NCBI GenBank assembly: GCA_005881575.1
Contig: VBCA01000053.1
Location: forward strand, 1-33,530
DNA from: Betaproteobacteria bacterium
Lineage (GTDB): Bacteria > Pseudomonadota > Gammaproteobacteria > Burkholderiales > SG8-39
DNA: 33,530 nt
Direction: 5' to 3'
Below, one piece after another: positions 7,676-16,336 of this stretch. A program made the translations under genes and the position numbers. Below the pieces are notes generated by a model, which did no database searches, was not told where the DNA came from, and saw only the letters and a list, made by a program, of their open reading frames with translations. The stretch's first letter is position 1. The number at the start of each line of letters is the position of its first letter.

Positions 7676-9055
7676 GTGACTTCGGCCGTTTCCCGCATCG
7701 CCAAAGGCGTGGTCAGGCTCGCCTGGCCGGTGCTCGTCGCGCAGCTGGCGGTGATCGCGAGCGGCGTGCTCGACACGGTGATGGCGGGCCGCTACAGCGC
7801 GGTGGACCTTGCCGCGGTCGGGATCGGAGCCAGCGTCTATTTCAGCGTCTTCATCGGATTGATGGGGGTGGTGCAGGCGCTCTCACCGATTGCGGCGCAG
7901 CTCTTCGGGGGAAGGCAGTTCGAAAGAATCGGCGAGCAGACGCGCCAGACCCTCTGGCTTGCGCTCGGCCTCGGCGTGCTCGGAGTCCTGCTGCTCGCGT
8001 TTCCCGAACCGTTCCTGCGGCTCTCGAGTGCGCCGCCGGAGGTCGAGGCGCGCACGCGAGCTTACCTTCAGGGCATCGCCTGGGCGCTCCCGGCGATGCT
8101 GCTTTTTCGCGTTTTTTTCGCGCTCACCACCGCGGTGTCCCGGCCGCGCGCGGTCATGGCGATCAACCTCGTCTATTTCGCCGCCAAGATTCCGCTCAAC
8201 GCCCTGTTCATTTACGGGGCGCTGGGCGCGCCCGAGCTCGGCGGTCCGGGCTGCGCGGTCGCAACCGCGATCGCGAGCTGGCTGATCTTCGCGCTCGCCT
8301 GGATCTATTGCGCGAAGCACCCGTTCTACGCGCCGTTTCGCATCTTCAGCCGCTGGTCCTGGCCCGACTTGCCCACCCTCTGGAGCCACCTGAAGCTCGG
8401 AGTACCCATCGGGCTCGCGTTTTTCGTCGAGGTGACTTCGTTCACTTTCATGGCGCTTTTCCTCGCGCGGCTCGGCGCGGCCACTTCCGCCGGACACCAG
8501 ATCGCGTCGAACGTCACCGCCGTCCTCTACATGTTCGGGCTCGCGATCGGAAACGCAACCGCGGTGCTCACAGCGCAGGCGATCGGCGCGGGCAATCCGC
8601 GCGAGGCGCGGCGTACGGGGCTTACCGGCATGGGGATGATGTTCGCCATTTCCGCCTGCGGCGGCGTAGCGATCTTCCTTGGCGCGCATCAGATCGTATT
8701 GCTGTACACCCGCGACCCCGCGGTGCAGGCGATCGCGATTCCTCTCCTCGCCTACATCGCTTTTTTCCAGCTCTTCGACACCTCGCAGGTGGTGATCGTC
8801 AACGCCCTGCGCGGCTACAAGATCGCCTTCATTCCCATGCTCGTCTATACCGTCGCGCTCTGGGGGATCGGATTGGGAGGGGGTTATGCGCTGGGACTCG
8901 GGCGGGTCGAAGCCGCGACTGCGCTCGGGCTTGCGACACCCATGGGCGCCGCCGGATTCTGGCTTGCGGGCGTCGCCAGCCTCGTCGTCGCGGCAACGAT
9001 CCTGTTTGCCTACTTCATGCACGTGAGCCGCCGGCACGCGGCGGGGACGATCTGA
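7676..9055 (+). CDS. MATE-family multidrug/toxin efflux transporter
   Basis: With the start taken at GTG 7676 the product is 459 residues, the usual MATE size; longer upstream reading lacks membrane character and overlaps metC. An AAGGGA element lies upstream. The N-terminus has GVVRLAWPVLVAQLAVIASGVLDTVMAG, the typical first helix with the DTVMAG loop. About twelve hydrophobic segments follow in two similar halves, the second starting near LKLGVPIGLAFFVEVTSFTF. GNATAVLTAQAIGAGNPREA is a typical second-half signature. Such proteins sit in the inner membrane and export organic cations or drugs by Na+ or H+ antiport. The gene lies across a 110-bp gap from metC. The substrate is unknown. Confidence 0.88.
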   Translation: MTSAVSRIAKGVVRLAWPVLVAQLAVIASGVLDTVMAGRYSAVDLAAVGIGASVYFSVFIGLMGVVQALSPIAAQLFGGRQFERIGEQTRQTLWLALGLGVLGVLLLAFPEPFLRLSSAPPEVEARTRAYLQGIAWALPAMLLFRVFFALTTAVSRPRAVMAINLVYFAAKIPLNALFIYGALGAPELGGPGCAVATAIASWLIFALAWIYCAKHPFYAPFRIFSRWSWPDLPTLWSHLKLGVPIGLAFFVEVTSFTFMALFLARLGAATSAGHQIASNVTAVLYMFGLAIGNATAVLTAQAIGAGNPREARRTGLTGMGMMFAISACGGVAIFLGAHQIVLLYTRDPAVQAIAIPLLAYIAFFQLFDTSQVVIVNALRGYKIAFIPMLVYTVALWGIGLGGGYALGLGRVEAATALGLATPMGAAGFWLAGVASLVVAATILFAYFMHVSRRHAAGTI

Positions 9056-9135
9056 CTCGCCCGCATTGCGAGAGCTCTCCCTTTCCACTATATTTCCGGC
9101 GCCTGTGCCCGCTCCGTAAAAACAAGGAAACCATC

Positions 9136-10095
9136 ATGATCCGCGCGCTCGCCGTCCTCGCTCTCGCGATTTTCAGCGCAAACCCTTGGGCACAGGCGTA
9201 TCCGAACAAACCCATCCGCCTCGTGGTCGGGTTCACGCCCGGGGGAGTCTCCGACGTGCTCGCGCGAGCCCTCAGTGCCAGGCTGTCGCAGAATCTCGGC
9301 CAGCAAGTCGTCGTCGACAACCGCCCCGGCGCCGGCACCACGATCGCCTCCGAGATCGTCGCCAGGTCGGCCCCCGACGGCTACACGCTGTACTTCTGCG
9401 ATGCCACCACGCATGCGATCAACGCGAGCCTGTACGGCAAGCTCCCTTACGATAGCGTCAAGGATTTCACGTTCATCAGTCTGGTGGCCTCGACGCCGCT
9501 TTTGCTCGTCGTCAATCCGGCGCTGCCCGCAAAGACGGTGCCCGAGCTGATCGCGCTGGCGAAAGCGAGAGCCGGGCAGCTCAACTACGCCTCTTCCGGC
9601 ACCGGTACCATCGTCCATCTGGCGGGCGAGACCTTCAAATCGATGGCGGGCGTCGATCTGCTGCACGTGCCCTACAAGGGCAGCGCGCCGGCGACCGTGG
9701 CGGTGATCGCGGGCGATGTCGCCTTTATTTTTTCGACCATGCCTGCGGCGCTGCCGCATGTGAAGAGCGGAAAGCTCCGCGCGCTCGCCGTGACCACGCC
9801 TGCGCGAGTCGCGGCAGTGCAGGACATTCCGACAATCGCCGAAGCGGCCCTGCCCGGGTTCGATCTGGTGCTCTACAGCGGAGTGGTTGGCCCGGCGGGC
9901 ATGCCGAAGGAGGTCGTCGAGCGGTTGAACGGCGAGCTTGTCAAAGTCGTCAATTCCCCCGAGATCACGGAGTTTTTCGCGGCTCAGGGTGCGACGCCCA
10001 TCGCAAGCACCCCCGAGCAGTTCGCCGCCCATATGCGCTCTGACATCGTGAAGCTGGGCAAAATGGTCAAGGCTTCAGGCGCGAAAGCCGATTGA
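9136..10095 (+). CDS. Bug/TctC-family periplasmic solute-binding protein
   Basis: The product is 319 residues from ATG 9136 (AAGGAAA upstream). A Sec signal peptide MIRALAVLALAIFSANPWAQA (about 1-21) is followed by the family opening YPNKPIRLVVGFTPGGVSD. Further family motifs are VVDNRPGAGTTIAS, PDGYTLYF, LLHVPYKGSAPA and LRALAVTTPAR. Bug proteins bind small carboxylates or similar ligands between two lobes and may feed TctAB-type carriers, but no TctA or TctB gene is here. Orphan copies like this are very common in Burkholderiales. The polysaccharide deacetylase gene follows with overlapping or 11-bp spacing, so the two may be co-expressed. The ligand is unknown. Confidence 0.92.
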   Translation: MIRALAVLALAIFSANPWAQAYPNKPIRLVVGFTPGGVSDVLARALSARLSQNLGQQVVVDNRPGAGTTIASEIVARSAPDGYTLYFCDATTHAINASLYGKLPYDSVKDFTFISLVASTPLLLVVNPALPAKTVPELIALAKARAGQLNYASSGTGTIVHLAGETFKSMAGVDLLHVPYKGSAPATVAVIAGDVAFIFSTMPAALPHVKSGKLRALAVTTPARVAAVQDIPTIAEAALPGFDLVLYSGVVGPAGMPKEVVERLNGELVKVVNSPEITEFFAAQGATPIASTPEQFAAHMRSDIVKLGKMVKASGAKAD

Positions 10096-10106
10096 CCGGA
10101 GGGCGC

Positions 10107-11015
10107 GTGGCCAAGAATTTTCTTCCGAGGCATTCCCGCTACGACTACGTGCCGATCACCGAGCGCAAGGACTATTCCTGGCCGGGCGGCAAGCGCCTCG
10201 CTTTCTGCATCACCACCAACCTAGAGTGCTTCGCCTTCGGCGCGGGGCTCGGGCACGACAACGCCAAGACAGGCGAACCCCAAACGCAGCGGAACTACTC
10301 CTGGCGCGACTACGGAAACCGCGTCGGCATCTGGCGCCTGTTCGACCTCGCCGAAGAGCTCGGGCTGCCGCTCGCGCACAACACCAACAGCCTGCTCTAC
10401 GACTACGCGCCGCAGATCTTCGCGCGAATCCGCGCAAGGGGCGACGAGATCGTCGCCCACGGACGCACGAATTCCGAAAACCTGCGCGGCCTCTGGGAAC
10501 CCGACGAAGAACGCATCATTCGCGAAGCCACCGAGACCTTTGTCCGCAACGAGAAGAAGCGTCCGACGGGATGGATGGGCGCCGGCGCGTATGAGACTTC
10601 GGTGACGCCCGACCTCTTGAAGGAGGTCGGCTACACCTATTTCATGGACTGGCCCTGCGACGACCAGCCGATCTGGATGCGAACGCGCTCCGGGCCGATC
10701 CTCTCGGTGCCGTACCCGGTCGAGATCAACGATTCACCGATGATCGTGCACCGGAAGCACGGCGCGCGCGAATTCTGCGACATGGTGGTGGACCAGTTCG
10801 ACGAGATGCTGGAGCAGTGCGCGAAACATCCGCTCGTGTGCAACATCTCCATCCATCCCTACGTGTTCGGCCAGCCCTTCCGGCTGCGGCCGCTGCGCGC
10901 GGCGCTCGAACATTGCGTCGAGCACAGGTTTCGGGAACGAGTCTGGTGGACGCGACCGGGCGAGATCGCCGAGTTCTGCAGTTCCATTCAGCCGGGAATC
11001 ATTCCCGGCAGCTGA
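10107..11015 (+). CDS. polysaccharide deacetylase-family (carbohydrate esterase 4-like) hydrolase
   Basis: I chose GTG 10107 because GGAGG lies at 10098-10102. TTG 10092, overlapping the stop of the previous gene, is the alternative. The 302-residue protein has the truncated beta-barrel deacetylase features: WPGGKRLAFCITTNLECF (strand 1 region), LAHNTNSLLYDY, DEIVAHGRTNSENLRG with the metal His, MGAGAYETSVTPDLLKEVGY, and the later CNISIHPYVFGQPFR with another His. This variant resembles the PuuE/allantoinase-like cytosolic branch more than secreted chitin or peptidoglycan deacetylases, and no signal peptide is visible. It probably hydrolyses an amide in a small molecule. Its place next to a solute-binding protein suggests a catabolic role. 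The substrate is uncertain. Confidence 0.8.
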   Translation: MAKNFLPRHSRYDYVPITERKDYSWPGGKRLAFCITTNLECFAFGAGLGHDNAKTGEPQTQRNYSWRDYGNRVGIWRLFDLAEELGLPLAHNTNSLLYDYAPQIFARIRARGDEIVAHGRTNSENLRGLWEPDEERIIREATETFVRNEKKRPTGWMGAGAYETSVTPDLLKEVGYTYFMDWPCDDQPIWMRTRSGPILSVPYPVEINDSPMIVHRKHGAREFCDMVVDQFDEMLEQCAKHPLVCNISIHPYVFGQPFRLRPLRAALEHCVEHRFRERVWWTRPGEIAEFCSSIQPGIIPGS

Positions 11016-11048
11016 GAGATCCCCACGGGCGCCGCGAGCGCCGCCGAA

Positions 11049-11768
11049 TCAGTGCGACGGGGCTGCCGGTTTGTTCGGCTGCGGCTGCGCCCCCCCTTGG
11101 GAGGCCCCTGCCGGCTTGCTTGGCTGCGGCTGCGCGCCTGTTTGCGAAGTCCATGCCGGCTTGCTTGGCAGCGGCTGTGCAGCCGCCTGGGCCGGAGCAG
11201 GCGCGGCCGGGGTCGCGGTGGAGCTGCGGCCCTGATCGGCTGCGCGCGCGGCGCCGGCGCTTTTCGTCTCGGGGAGCGCTGCAATGTCGCCGGAGAGCTC
11301 GCCGCCCTCCTCGATCGCGACTTTTCCGTATCGGACCTTGCCCGACAATTTTCCCGTGGCGCGAATGATCAATTGCTTTCGCGCGGTCAGCTCGCCCTCG
11401 AAACGCCCTCGGATTTCGGCGACGTCGATCCCGGCCTTGCCCACGAAAACGCCGTGCTCGGCAATCTGGATGACGCGGCTGTCCATCGAAGCCTCCACGC
11501 GACCTTCGACCACCAGCGTGTCGCAATCGGTGATCTCGGCGCCCTTCAGCTTGATGTCCGGACCGACTATCAGCTTGCTCACGGTTTCACCGCTTGGTCG
11601 GGGAGATTCCGTACCACCGCGCAAGTCCGCTTTCGGACTTTCGATCGCAAAGCCTTCCGCCTTTTCGGGTTCGTCACCGGCTGCGCTCAACGCTTCCTGC
11701 AGGCGGTTGTACGGCGACTGCAAGCGCGTAGATTGCGGGACATCTCTCTTGCGAAAATTGTCCAGCAT
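11049..11768 (-). CDS. bactofilin with a repetitive Pro/Gln/Lys tail
   Basis: The start is ATG 11768, preceded by GAGGAG at 5-bp spacing; the product is 239 residues. Residues about 64-165 form the bactofilin beta-helix core, with SKLIVGPDIKLKGAEI, TLVVEGRVEASM, VFVGKAGIDVAEIRGRFEGE and ARATGKLSGKVRYG-like repeats of hydrophobic and glycine positions. Bactofilins polymerise without nucleotide at the membrane and organise cell shape or envelope machinery. The N-terminal 60 residues are polar linker. The tail from about 170 is Ala/Pro-rich and ends in three copies of a 15-residue unit around QPxPxKPA. It converges with the deacetylase gene, leaving only 33 bp. The core call is firm. Confidence 0.88.
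   Translation of the reverse strand: MLDNFRKRDVPQSTRLQSPYNRLQEALSAAGDEPEKAEGFAIESPKADLRGGTESPRPSGETVSKLIVGPDIKLKGAEITDCDTLVVEGRVEASMDSRVIQIAEHGVFVGKAGIDVAEIRGRFEGELTARKQLIIRATGKLSGKVRYGKVAIEEGGELSGDIAALPETKSAGAARAADQGRSSTATPAAPAPAQAAAQPLPSKPAWTSQTGAQPQPSKPAGASQGGAQPQPNKPAAPSH
11064..11180. repeat. three tandem 45-bp units in the bactofilin 3' end
   Basis: A 27-bp core starting TGCCGG on the plus strand recurs at 11064-11090, 11109-11135 and 11154-11180 with an exact 45-bp period and few mismatches. It keeps the reading frame and encodes the QPxPxKPA repeats of the tail. Confidence 0.85.
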
Positions 11769-12057
11769 GGATGCTCCTCTCGAACGGTACCGCTCATTCA
11801 CGGGCGAAAATCCGCGACCTAAAGCATTTACCTTTAGCAATGCGCATGCCAGACGCAGCTCACGTGCAAAATCATGCAATTGCCGTACGCGGTCGCACGA
11901 GGGGCAGGCGACTGTCGTCGCTCCCGAGCGACGCGCCTTCGAGCGAGGTTCTTAAGCGGCTGTTTACAATGGGAGTGATACGTCGTGCAAAAGCGACGGC
12001 CATGACGCCGACGGTCAAGGCCGATGCTTCGGAAGACCGCTTTCGCTCCGCGCCGAA

Positions 12058-12804
12058 TCAGGGCCGGATGAACCTCAGCACGAATTCGTCTACCGGCACC
12101 TGGGGCCGAAATACGATCGAGTCACGCGGATCCTCGCGATGGCGCAGGAAATCGCCTTCCGCCGCGAGCCTGAATCCCGCCGCCTCGATTTCCCGCCGCA
12201 ACGTCGCCTCTTCGATGCGATGCAGGGATTTCGCGACGCTCGTGCCTGCACCCGCCAGAGCCGAATGGTCGGCGATCACCAACGCGCCCCCGGGTTTGAG
12301 GGCCCCGAACAGCGCGCGATTCATCTTCGCGCGATCGACGCTCATGAACGCCGTGTCATGATAGGCGAAAAAGAAGGTGATCAGGTCGAGATCGTTCACG
12401 CCCGGTGGAACCGGATCGTCATAGTCTCGCAGCACGCGCACGACGTTCCGCATCGCAGGCGTTTTCGCACGCTCGTCGAAGCGCTCCTTCGCTCTCGGGG
12501 AGACGCCCGGCGAGTCCTGGGCATAGACCGTCCCACCGGAACCGACCGCTCGGGCGAGCAGCTCGGTCGAATAGCCTGCGCCCGCTCCCATGTCGAGCAC
12601 CCTCATGCCTGGCCGCGCGCCCGTGAACGCGAGCAACAGCTCCGGATTTCTTCTCTGATCGGTCTGACGGTCGGCCTCGGATCGGTCGGCGCTCGCCACG
12701 ATCGCGCGGTAGTCGGTATTTTCGTTCTTGCCCACGCCCGCGCAAGCTGCAAGCGACGCTGCGCCGGCAAGAACGACCGCGCTGATGAGCAATTCAGAGT
12801 CCAC
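12058..12804 (-). CDS. SAM-dependent methyltransferase carrying a lipoprotein-type signal
   Basis: The start is GTG 12804 with AAAGG upstream; the product is 248 residues. The first 21 residues have a hydrophobic stretch ending LAAC (Cys21), a plausible lipobox. Then DYRAIVASADRSEADRQTDQ and RNPELLLAFTGARPGMRVL lead into the SAM-binding loop DMGAGAGYST (71-80). DLITFFFAYHDT and LKPGGALVIADHSA are motifs II/III of class I methyltransferases. The pattern matches the predicted-methyltransferase family COG4798, whose members often have export signals. A SAM enzyme in the periplasm would lack its cofactor, so its location and activity are puzzling. It follows the enoyl-CoA hydratase gene by 21 bp. 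The substrate is unknown. Confidence 0.8.
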   Translation of the reverse strand: MDSELLISAVVLAGAASLAACAGVGKNENTDYRAIVASADRSEADRQTDQRRNPELLLAFTGARPGMRVLDMGAGAGYSTELLARAVGSGGTVYAQDSPGVSPRAKERFDERAKTPAMRNVVRVLRDYDDPVPPGVNDLDLITFFFAYHDTAFMSVDRAKMNRALFGALKPGGALVIADHSALAGAGTSVAKSLHRIEEATLRREIEAAGFRLAAEGDFLRHREDPRDSIVFRPQVPVDEFVLRFIRP

Positions 12805-12825
12805 GTTCGCCTTTCTGCCGCCCGT

Positions 12826-13617
12826 TCAGCGGCCCTTGAACTTCGGTCGGCGCTTCTCGTTGAAGGCGCGAAGGCCTTCCCTGCGGTCTTCGGTTCCGAC
12901 GAGCCGGTTGTAGGCCTCGACTTCGAGCCTCATCGCGGAAGCGAGGTCCATCTGAAGGCCTTGACGGATCGCGTGCTTCGCCTGCCGCACGGACAGCGGC
13001 GCATGAGAGGCGATGCGTCCTGCCGCCTCGAGCGTGTCCTCGCGCACTTTTCCGGCCTCGCAGAGCTTGTTGACGACGCCCCAGGCGAGCGCTTCTTCGG
13101 CCGAGAATGGACGCGCCGCGAGGATCAATTCCTTCGCGCGCCGTTCGCCGACCGCGCGCGGCAGCGTTTGCGTTCCGCCTCCGCCCGGCATGATGCCGAG
13201 CGATACTTCGGTCAGAGCAAATTTCGCTGTCCGCGACGCGTAAGCAAAATCGCAAAGTAGAACGAGCTCGAGGCCGCCCCCGTACGCGGCCCCGTTGACG
13301 GCGGCTATCACCGGGATCGGGCAATCGCGGACCGCACGGAACATGCGCTCGAACACCTCGTGCTGCGAGCGCCATTGTTCGTCGCTGAGCGATTCGCGCT
13401 CCTTCAGATCGGCGCCGGCGCAAAAGGCCCTGTCGCCGGCGCCCGTGACGACAACGCATCGGCATGGCTGTTCGTCCTGGAAGCGCTCGAAAAGTTCACA
13501 CAGTTCGAGCGCCGCTCCGGTGTTGAAGGCATTGGCGACCTCGGGGCGATCGAGCGTCACCAGCAATACATCGCCGGATTGTTCTTCGATCCGCAGCGCC
13601 TCGCGATCCCCATTCAT
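12826..13617 (-). CDS. enoyl-CoA hydratase/isomerase family protein
   Basis: The 263-residue product from ATG 13617 has the complete crotonase fold signature. The first oxyanion segment is AFCAGADLKERES (64-76). VNGAAYGGGLELVLLCDFAYAS (108-129) supplies the second oxyanion glycines and Glu117. TEVSLGIMPGGGGTQTLPR (136-154) has the catalytic Glu137. NEKRRPKFKGR is a typical C-terminus. Both catalytic glutamates being present suggests a true hydratase acting on an enoyl-CoA. RPEVANAFN at 24-32 is the usual N-terminal motif, slightly altered from RPEVLNAL. The gene starts 38 bp after the secreted protein gene and ends just before the methyltransferase gene. The specific acyl-CoA is not predictable; methylglutaconyl-CoA hydratase-like activity is one option. 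Confidence 0.88.
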   Translation of the reverse strand: MNGDREALRIEEQSGDVLLVTLDRPEVANAFNTGAALELCELFERFQDEQPCRCVVVTGAGDRAFCAGADLKERESLSDEQWRSQHEVFERMFRAVRDCPIPVIAAVNGAAYGGGLELVLLCDFAYASRTAKFALTEVSLGIMPGGGGTQTLPRAVGERRAKELILAARPFSAEEALAWGVVNKLCEAGKVREDTLEAAGRIASHAPLSVRQAKHAIRQGLQMDLASAMRLEVEAYNRLVGTEDRREGLRAFNEKRRPKFKGR

Positions 13618-13655
13618 GCTTGCCGCGTCCGGCCCCGCTCCCGGCCCGATGCGTC

Positions 13656-14261
13656 TTAGTTCGCCGGCTTCACGCCGTCCTTGCTCACCGAGACGCCCCC
13701 GGCCGACAAGGTTCCGTCGGCGGCAACCTGCGCAGCAATGACCACATAGGCTCCCGGCACCAGCATCGAGGCGTCGCCCGGCAACGCCGTGAAAATAGGA
13801 GCGCTCTGCGGGACGTGCACCTTCTGCGTGCCGCCTTTGTATTCCAGCGTCAAGTCGCGGCCACTGGAGGCCGCCACCATGCCTGACACCGTGGCGTTGG
13901 TCATGAGCGAGCCCGGCTCCAGGTCCCAAGGCATGTGGCCTTCGGGCACCTGGCCGCGACGGTCCGGGGTAAATACCTGAACCGAAATCGCTTCGAGAGT
14001 TCCGTCGGCGCGCTTCCTCGATGCCGGGCCCACGAAGTCGCCGGGCTTGATGTCCGCCAACGTGAGCGCCTTGGCGTAGCGAACTCCGAACTTGGGCGCG
14101 AGGTTGATTTTCAGGTCCTTGCCGTCGCGCGACTTCACCGAAAGGACATTGCCGTCGAGCGCGGTGATGGTGCCGCGCACGAACATGCGCGTTTGCGCCT
14201 GCGCGACGGCGCCCGAGAGCGCGAGCGCGCCGGCTGACAGCAAGACTGCCATTTTCTTCAT
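13656..14261 (-). CDS. secreted beta-rich protein, DUF5666/OB-fold-like
   Basis: The start is ATG 14261, with AAGGAGGA at good distance; the product is 201 residues. A Sec signal peptide MKKMAVLLSAGALALSGAVA-QAQ (about 1-23) is followed by two similar beta modules: TRMFVRGTITALDGNVLSVK (24-43) and, later, TNATVSGMVAASSGRDLTLE (121-140). Each looks like a DUF5666-type strand pair, with PGDFVG and PGAYVVIAA turns closing each module. Such proteins are periplasmic; their role is unknown. The gene lies between the amidohydrolase and the enoyl-CoA hydratase on the same strand with gaps of 123 and 38 bp, so it may have its own promoter. The family call is tentative. Confidence 0.65.
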   Translation of the reverse strand: MKKMAVLLSAGALALSGAVAQAQTRMFVRGTITALDGNVLSVKSRDGKDLKINLAPKFGVRYAKALTLADIKPGDFVGPASRKRADGTLEAISVQVFTPDRRGQVPEGHMPWDLEPGSLMTNATVSGMVAASSGRDLTLEYKGGTQKVHVPQSAPIFTALPGDASMLVPGAYVVIAAQVAADGTLSAGGVSVSKDGVKPAN

Positions 14262-14384
14262 GATTATGATTCCTCCTTGAGTGATCCGTCCGGGCCAACC
14301 CGGCAGGCCGATGGTAAACGCGATCCAGCGCACTTCCATTCCGGAGCGCTGCGACTATTCTGACAGATTCCGCCCCCGAGGCCC

Positions 14385-15380
14385 CTAGAGCTTGAGCAGG
14401 CGGCGCGCGTTCGCTTCGACGATCTTGCGCTTCGCCTCGGCATCGAGGGCAGGGTGATCGGCGACGACCTTCACCGGTTGCTCGTACGCAATGGGAAAAC
14501 AATAGTCGCTCCCCATCAGGATTCGGTCGGCTCCGATCACCTTGACCAGATATTCGAGCACGTGATCGGAGTAGCCGACCGTGTCGTAGTAGAAGCGGCG
14601 CAGGTACTCGAGCGGCGCGTGCTTGACGTGCTTCAGGTCGGCGCGCTTTTCCCACCCCCGGTTGAGCCGGCCCACGAGCCACGGAAAAGCGCCGCCCGCG
14701 TGGGGAAGGCAGACGACGAGCTTGGGAAACCGGTCGAGCACGCCCCCGAATATGAGGTGCGCCGCGGCGATCGCCGACTCGAAAGGGTTACCGAGCAGGT
14801 TGGTGAGGTAGTAAGCAGCCAGACGCTGGTGCCCGATCACCTCGACCGGATGCAGGAAAAGCGGCAGGCCGCTCGCCTCGATGCGCTCATAGACAGGCAG
14901 GAATGAAGCGTCGGACAGGTCTTTTCCGCGAATCTGGGTGGCGATATAGAAGCCGCGTATGCCCGGAAGCTTCGGGGCGCGCTCCACTTCCTTCACCGCC
15001 AGCGCGGCCTCGTGCATCGGTAGCGTCGCGAGCCCCACGAGCCGCTTCGGATGCCGCTGGTGCGCCTGCGCGAGCGCGTCGTTGTAGGTCTCGCTGATGC
15101 GTCGGGAGAGGTCTCCGTCCGCCCAGTACACCATCGGCTGCGACAGCGACAGCGCATGCACCTCCACGCCCTGCTCGTCCATCGCAGCGAGCCTCGCATC
15201 GAGATCCACGAATTTCGGACCTACGGGCCCGGTCATCAGATGGCCGTGCTTGAACTGCGGGCCCTTGCCTTCGACCATCCTGTACTCGAAGCCGTGGCCG
15301 GGGCCGTGCTTGGCGATCAGATCGAGGAAGTCTTGCGGAAAATAATGCGCGTGAACGTCGATCGGTGCGTGATGGCTCAT
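14385..15380 (-). CDS. amidohydrolase-2 family protein, ACMSD/decarboxylase-like
   Basis: From ATG 15380 the product is 331 residues, the usual size. The metal motif is near the start, IDVHAHYFP (His10, His12). FLHPVEV supplies the third-strand His, VVCLPHAGGAFPW another, and ILMGSDYCFP the catalytic Asp. The pattern matches aminocarboxymuconate-semialdehyde decarboxylase and relatives such as gamma-resorcylate decarboxylase, zinc- or manganese-dependent enzymes that remove CO2 from aromatic or muconate-type acids without other cofactors. It diverges from a hydrolase/dehydrogenase/UbiD operon, which strengthens an aromatic acid link. Hydrolase activity instead of decarboxylation remains possible. 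Confidence 0.83.
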   Translation of the reverse strand: MSHHAPIDVHAHYFPQDFLDLIAKHGPGHGFEYRMVEGKGPQFKHGHLMTGPVGPKFVDLDARLAAMDEQGVEVHALSLSQPMVYWADGDLSRRISETYNDALAQAHQRHPKRLVGLATLPMHEAALAVKEVERAPKLPGIRGFYIATQIRGKDLSDASFLPVYERIEASGLPLFLHPVEVIGHQRLAAYYLTNLLGNPFESAIAAAHLIFGGVLDRFPKLVVCLPHAGGAFPWLVGRLNRGWEKRADLKHVKHAPLEYLRRFYYDTVGYSDHVLEYLVKVIGADRILMGSDYCFPIAYEQPVKVVADHPALDAEAKRKIVEANARRLLKL

Positions 15381-15425
15381 CGCGGCTCCGGTGCTCGATT
15401 GTACCTTGGCGGAGACCGCCGCACT

Positions 15426-15431
15426 TATAAT
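15426..15431 (+). promoter_or_regulatory. candidate -10 box for the hydrolase-Ldh-UbiD operon
   Basis: A perfect TATAAT lies about 32 bp before ATG 15463 in the gap diverging from the amidohydrolase gene. Possible -35 elements TTGTAC (15399-15404) and TTGGCG (15406-15411) have spacings of 21 and 14 bp, neither ideal. Confidence 0.4.
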
Positions 15432-15462
15432 GAGCCGCTCGAATTGCGGGAGGGTCAAGGGA

Positions 15463-16329
15463 ATGGAAGAGCGGGTCAGCTTTGTATCGGACGGGTTGAA
15501 GCTCGCGGGGATCATTCACCTGCCCGATGCGGGACCGGCGGAGCGGCGTGCCGCGTTTCTGGTGCTGCACGGATTCGGCAGCAACAAGGACGGCGGAGGA
15601 GGAACGACGGTGGCGAAAATGCTCGCGGGGCTCGGCTACGCGGCGCTGCGCTTCGACTTCCGCGGCTGCGGCGAGAGCGAGGGCGAGCGCGGCCGCGTCA
15701 TCTGCATGGAGCAGGTCAAAGACACGAGGAACGCGCTGTCCTTCCTCGCTACCCGTCCGCAGGTCGATCCCGAGCGCATTGCAGTGATCGGGCAGAGCTT
15801 TGGCGCCGCGGTCGCCGTATACACGGCGGGGGTCGACCGCAGGGTCGCCGCCTGCGTCTCCTCGGGCGGCTGGGGCGACGGCGCGAAGAAATTCCGCAAG
15901 CAGCACGCCTCCCCCCGGGCCTGGAAGAAATTCACCGCGATGATGAGAGAGGGGAAGCGCCGCAAGCGCGCAGGCAAACCGATGAGTGTGCCGCGCTACG
16001 ACATCGTTCCCATCCCGCCGCGACTGCGCGGCAACCTCGCACCGGGGTCGATCATGGAATTCCCGTTCGAGGTGGTGGAGACCATGTACGCGTTCAACGC
16101 GAACGACGTCGTCGGGAGGATCGCGCCGCGGCCTTTGCTTCTGCTTCATTCGGCGAACGACTCGGTGACGCCGACGGAGCAGTCGGTCGAGCTCTTCGAG
16201 CGCGCGGGCAAGCCGACCGACCTCCACCTCATAGCCGACGTCGATCATTTCATGTTTGCAGAGGGAAACACGCTGGTGGTCAACCTCGTGCGCAATTGGC
16301 TAGCCAAATACTTTCCTCCCCAGGTCTGA
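15463..16329 (+). CDS. alpha/beta hydrolase (serine esterase/peptidase-like)
   Basis: I start the gene at ATG 15463, with AAGGGA just before it; the product is 288 residues. The oxyanion strand is FLVLHGFGSNKDGGG. The nucleophile elbow is VIGQSFGAA (G-x-S-x-G). The acid is in LLLLHSANDSVTP and the catalytic His in DVDHFMFAEG, so the triad is complete in the right order. The RFDFRGCGESEGERG segment matches the family of small acyl/peptidase-type hydrolases. The enzyme is probably cytoplasmic, since no signal peptide is seen. The dehydrogenase gene follows after 7 bp, so they form an operon. The substrate may be an ester or acyl intermediate of the pathway, which is inference only. Confidence 0.84.
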   Translation: MEERVSFVSDGLKLAGIIHLPDAGPAERRAAFLVLHGFGSNKDGGGGTTVAKMLAGLGYAALRFDFRGCGESEGERGRVICMEQVKDTRNALSFLATRPQVDPERIAVIGQSFGAAVAVYTAGVDRRVAACVSSGGWGDGAKKFRKQHASPRAWKKFTAMMREGKRRKRAGKPMSVPRYDIVPIPPRLRGNLAPGSIMEFPFEVVETMYAFNANDVVGRIAPRPLLLLHSANDSVTPTEQSVELFERAGKPTDLHLIADVDHFMFAEGNTLVVNLVRNWLAKYFPPQV

Positions 16330-16336
16330 TCCGGCC

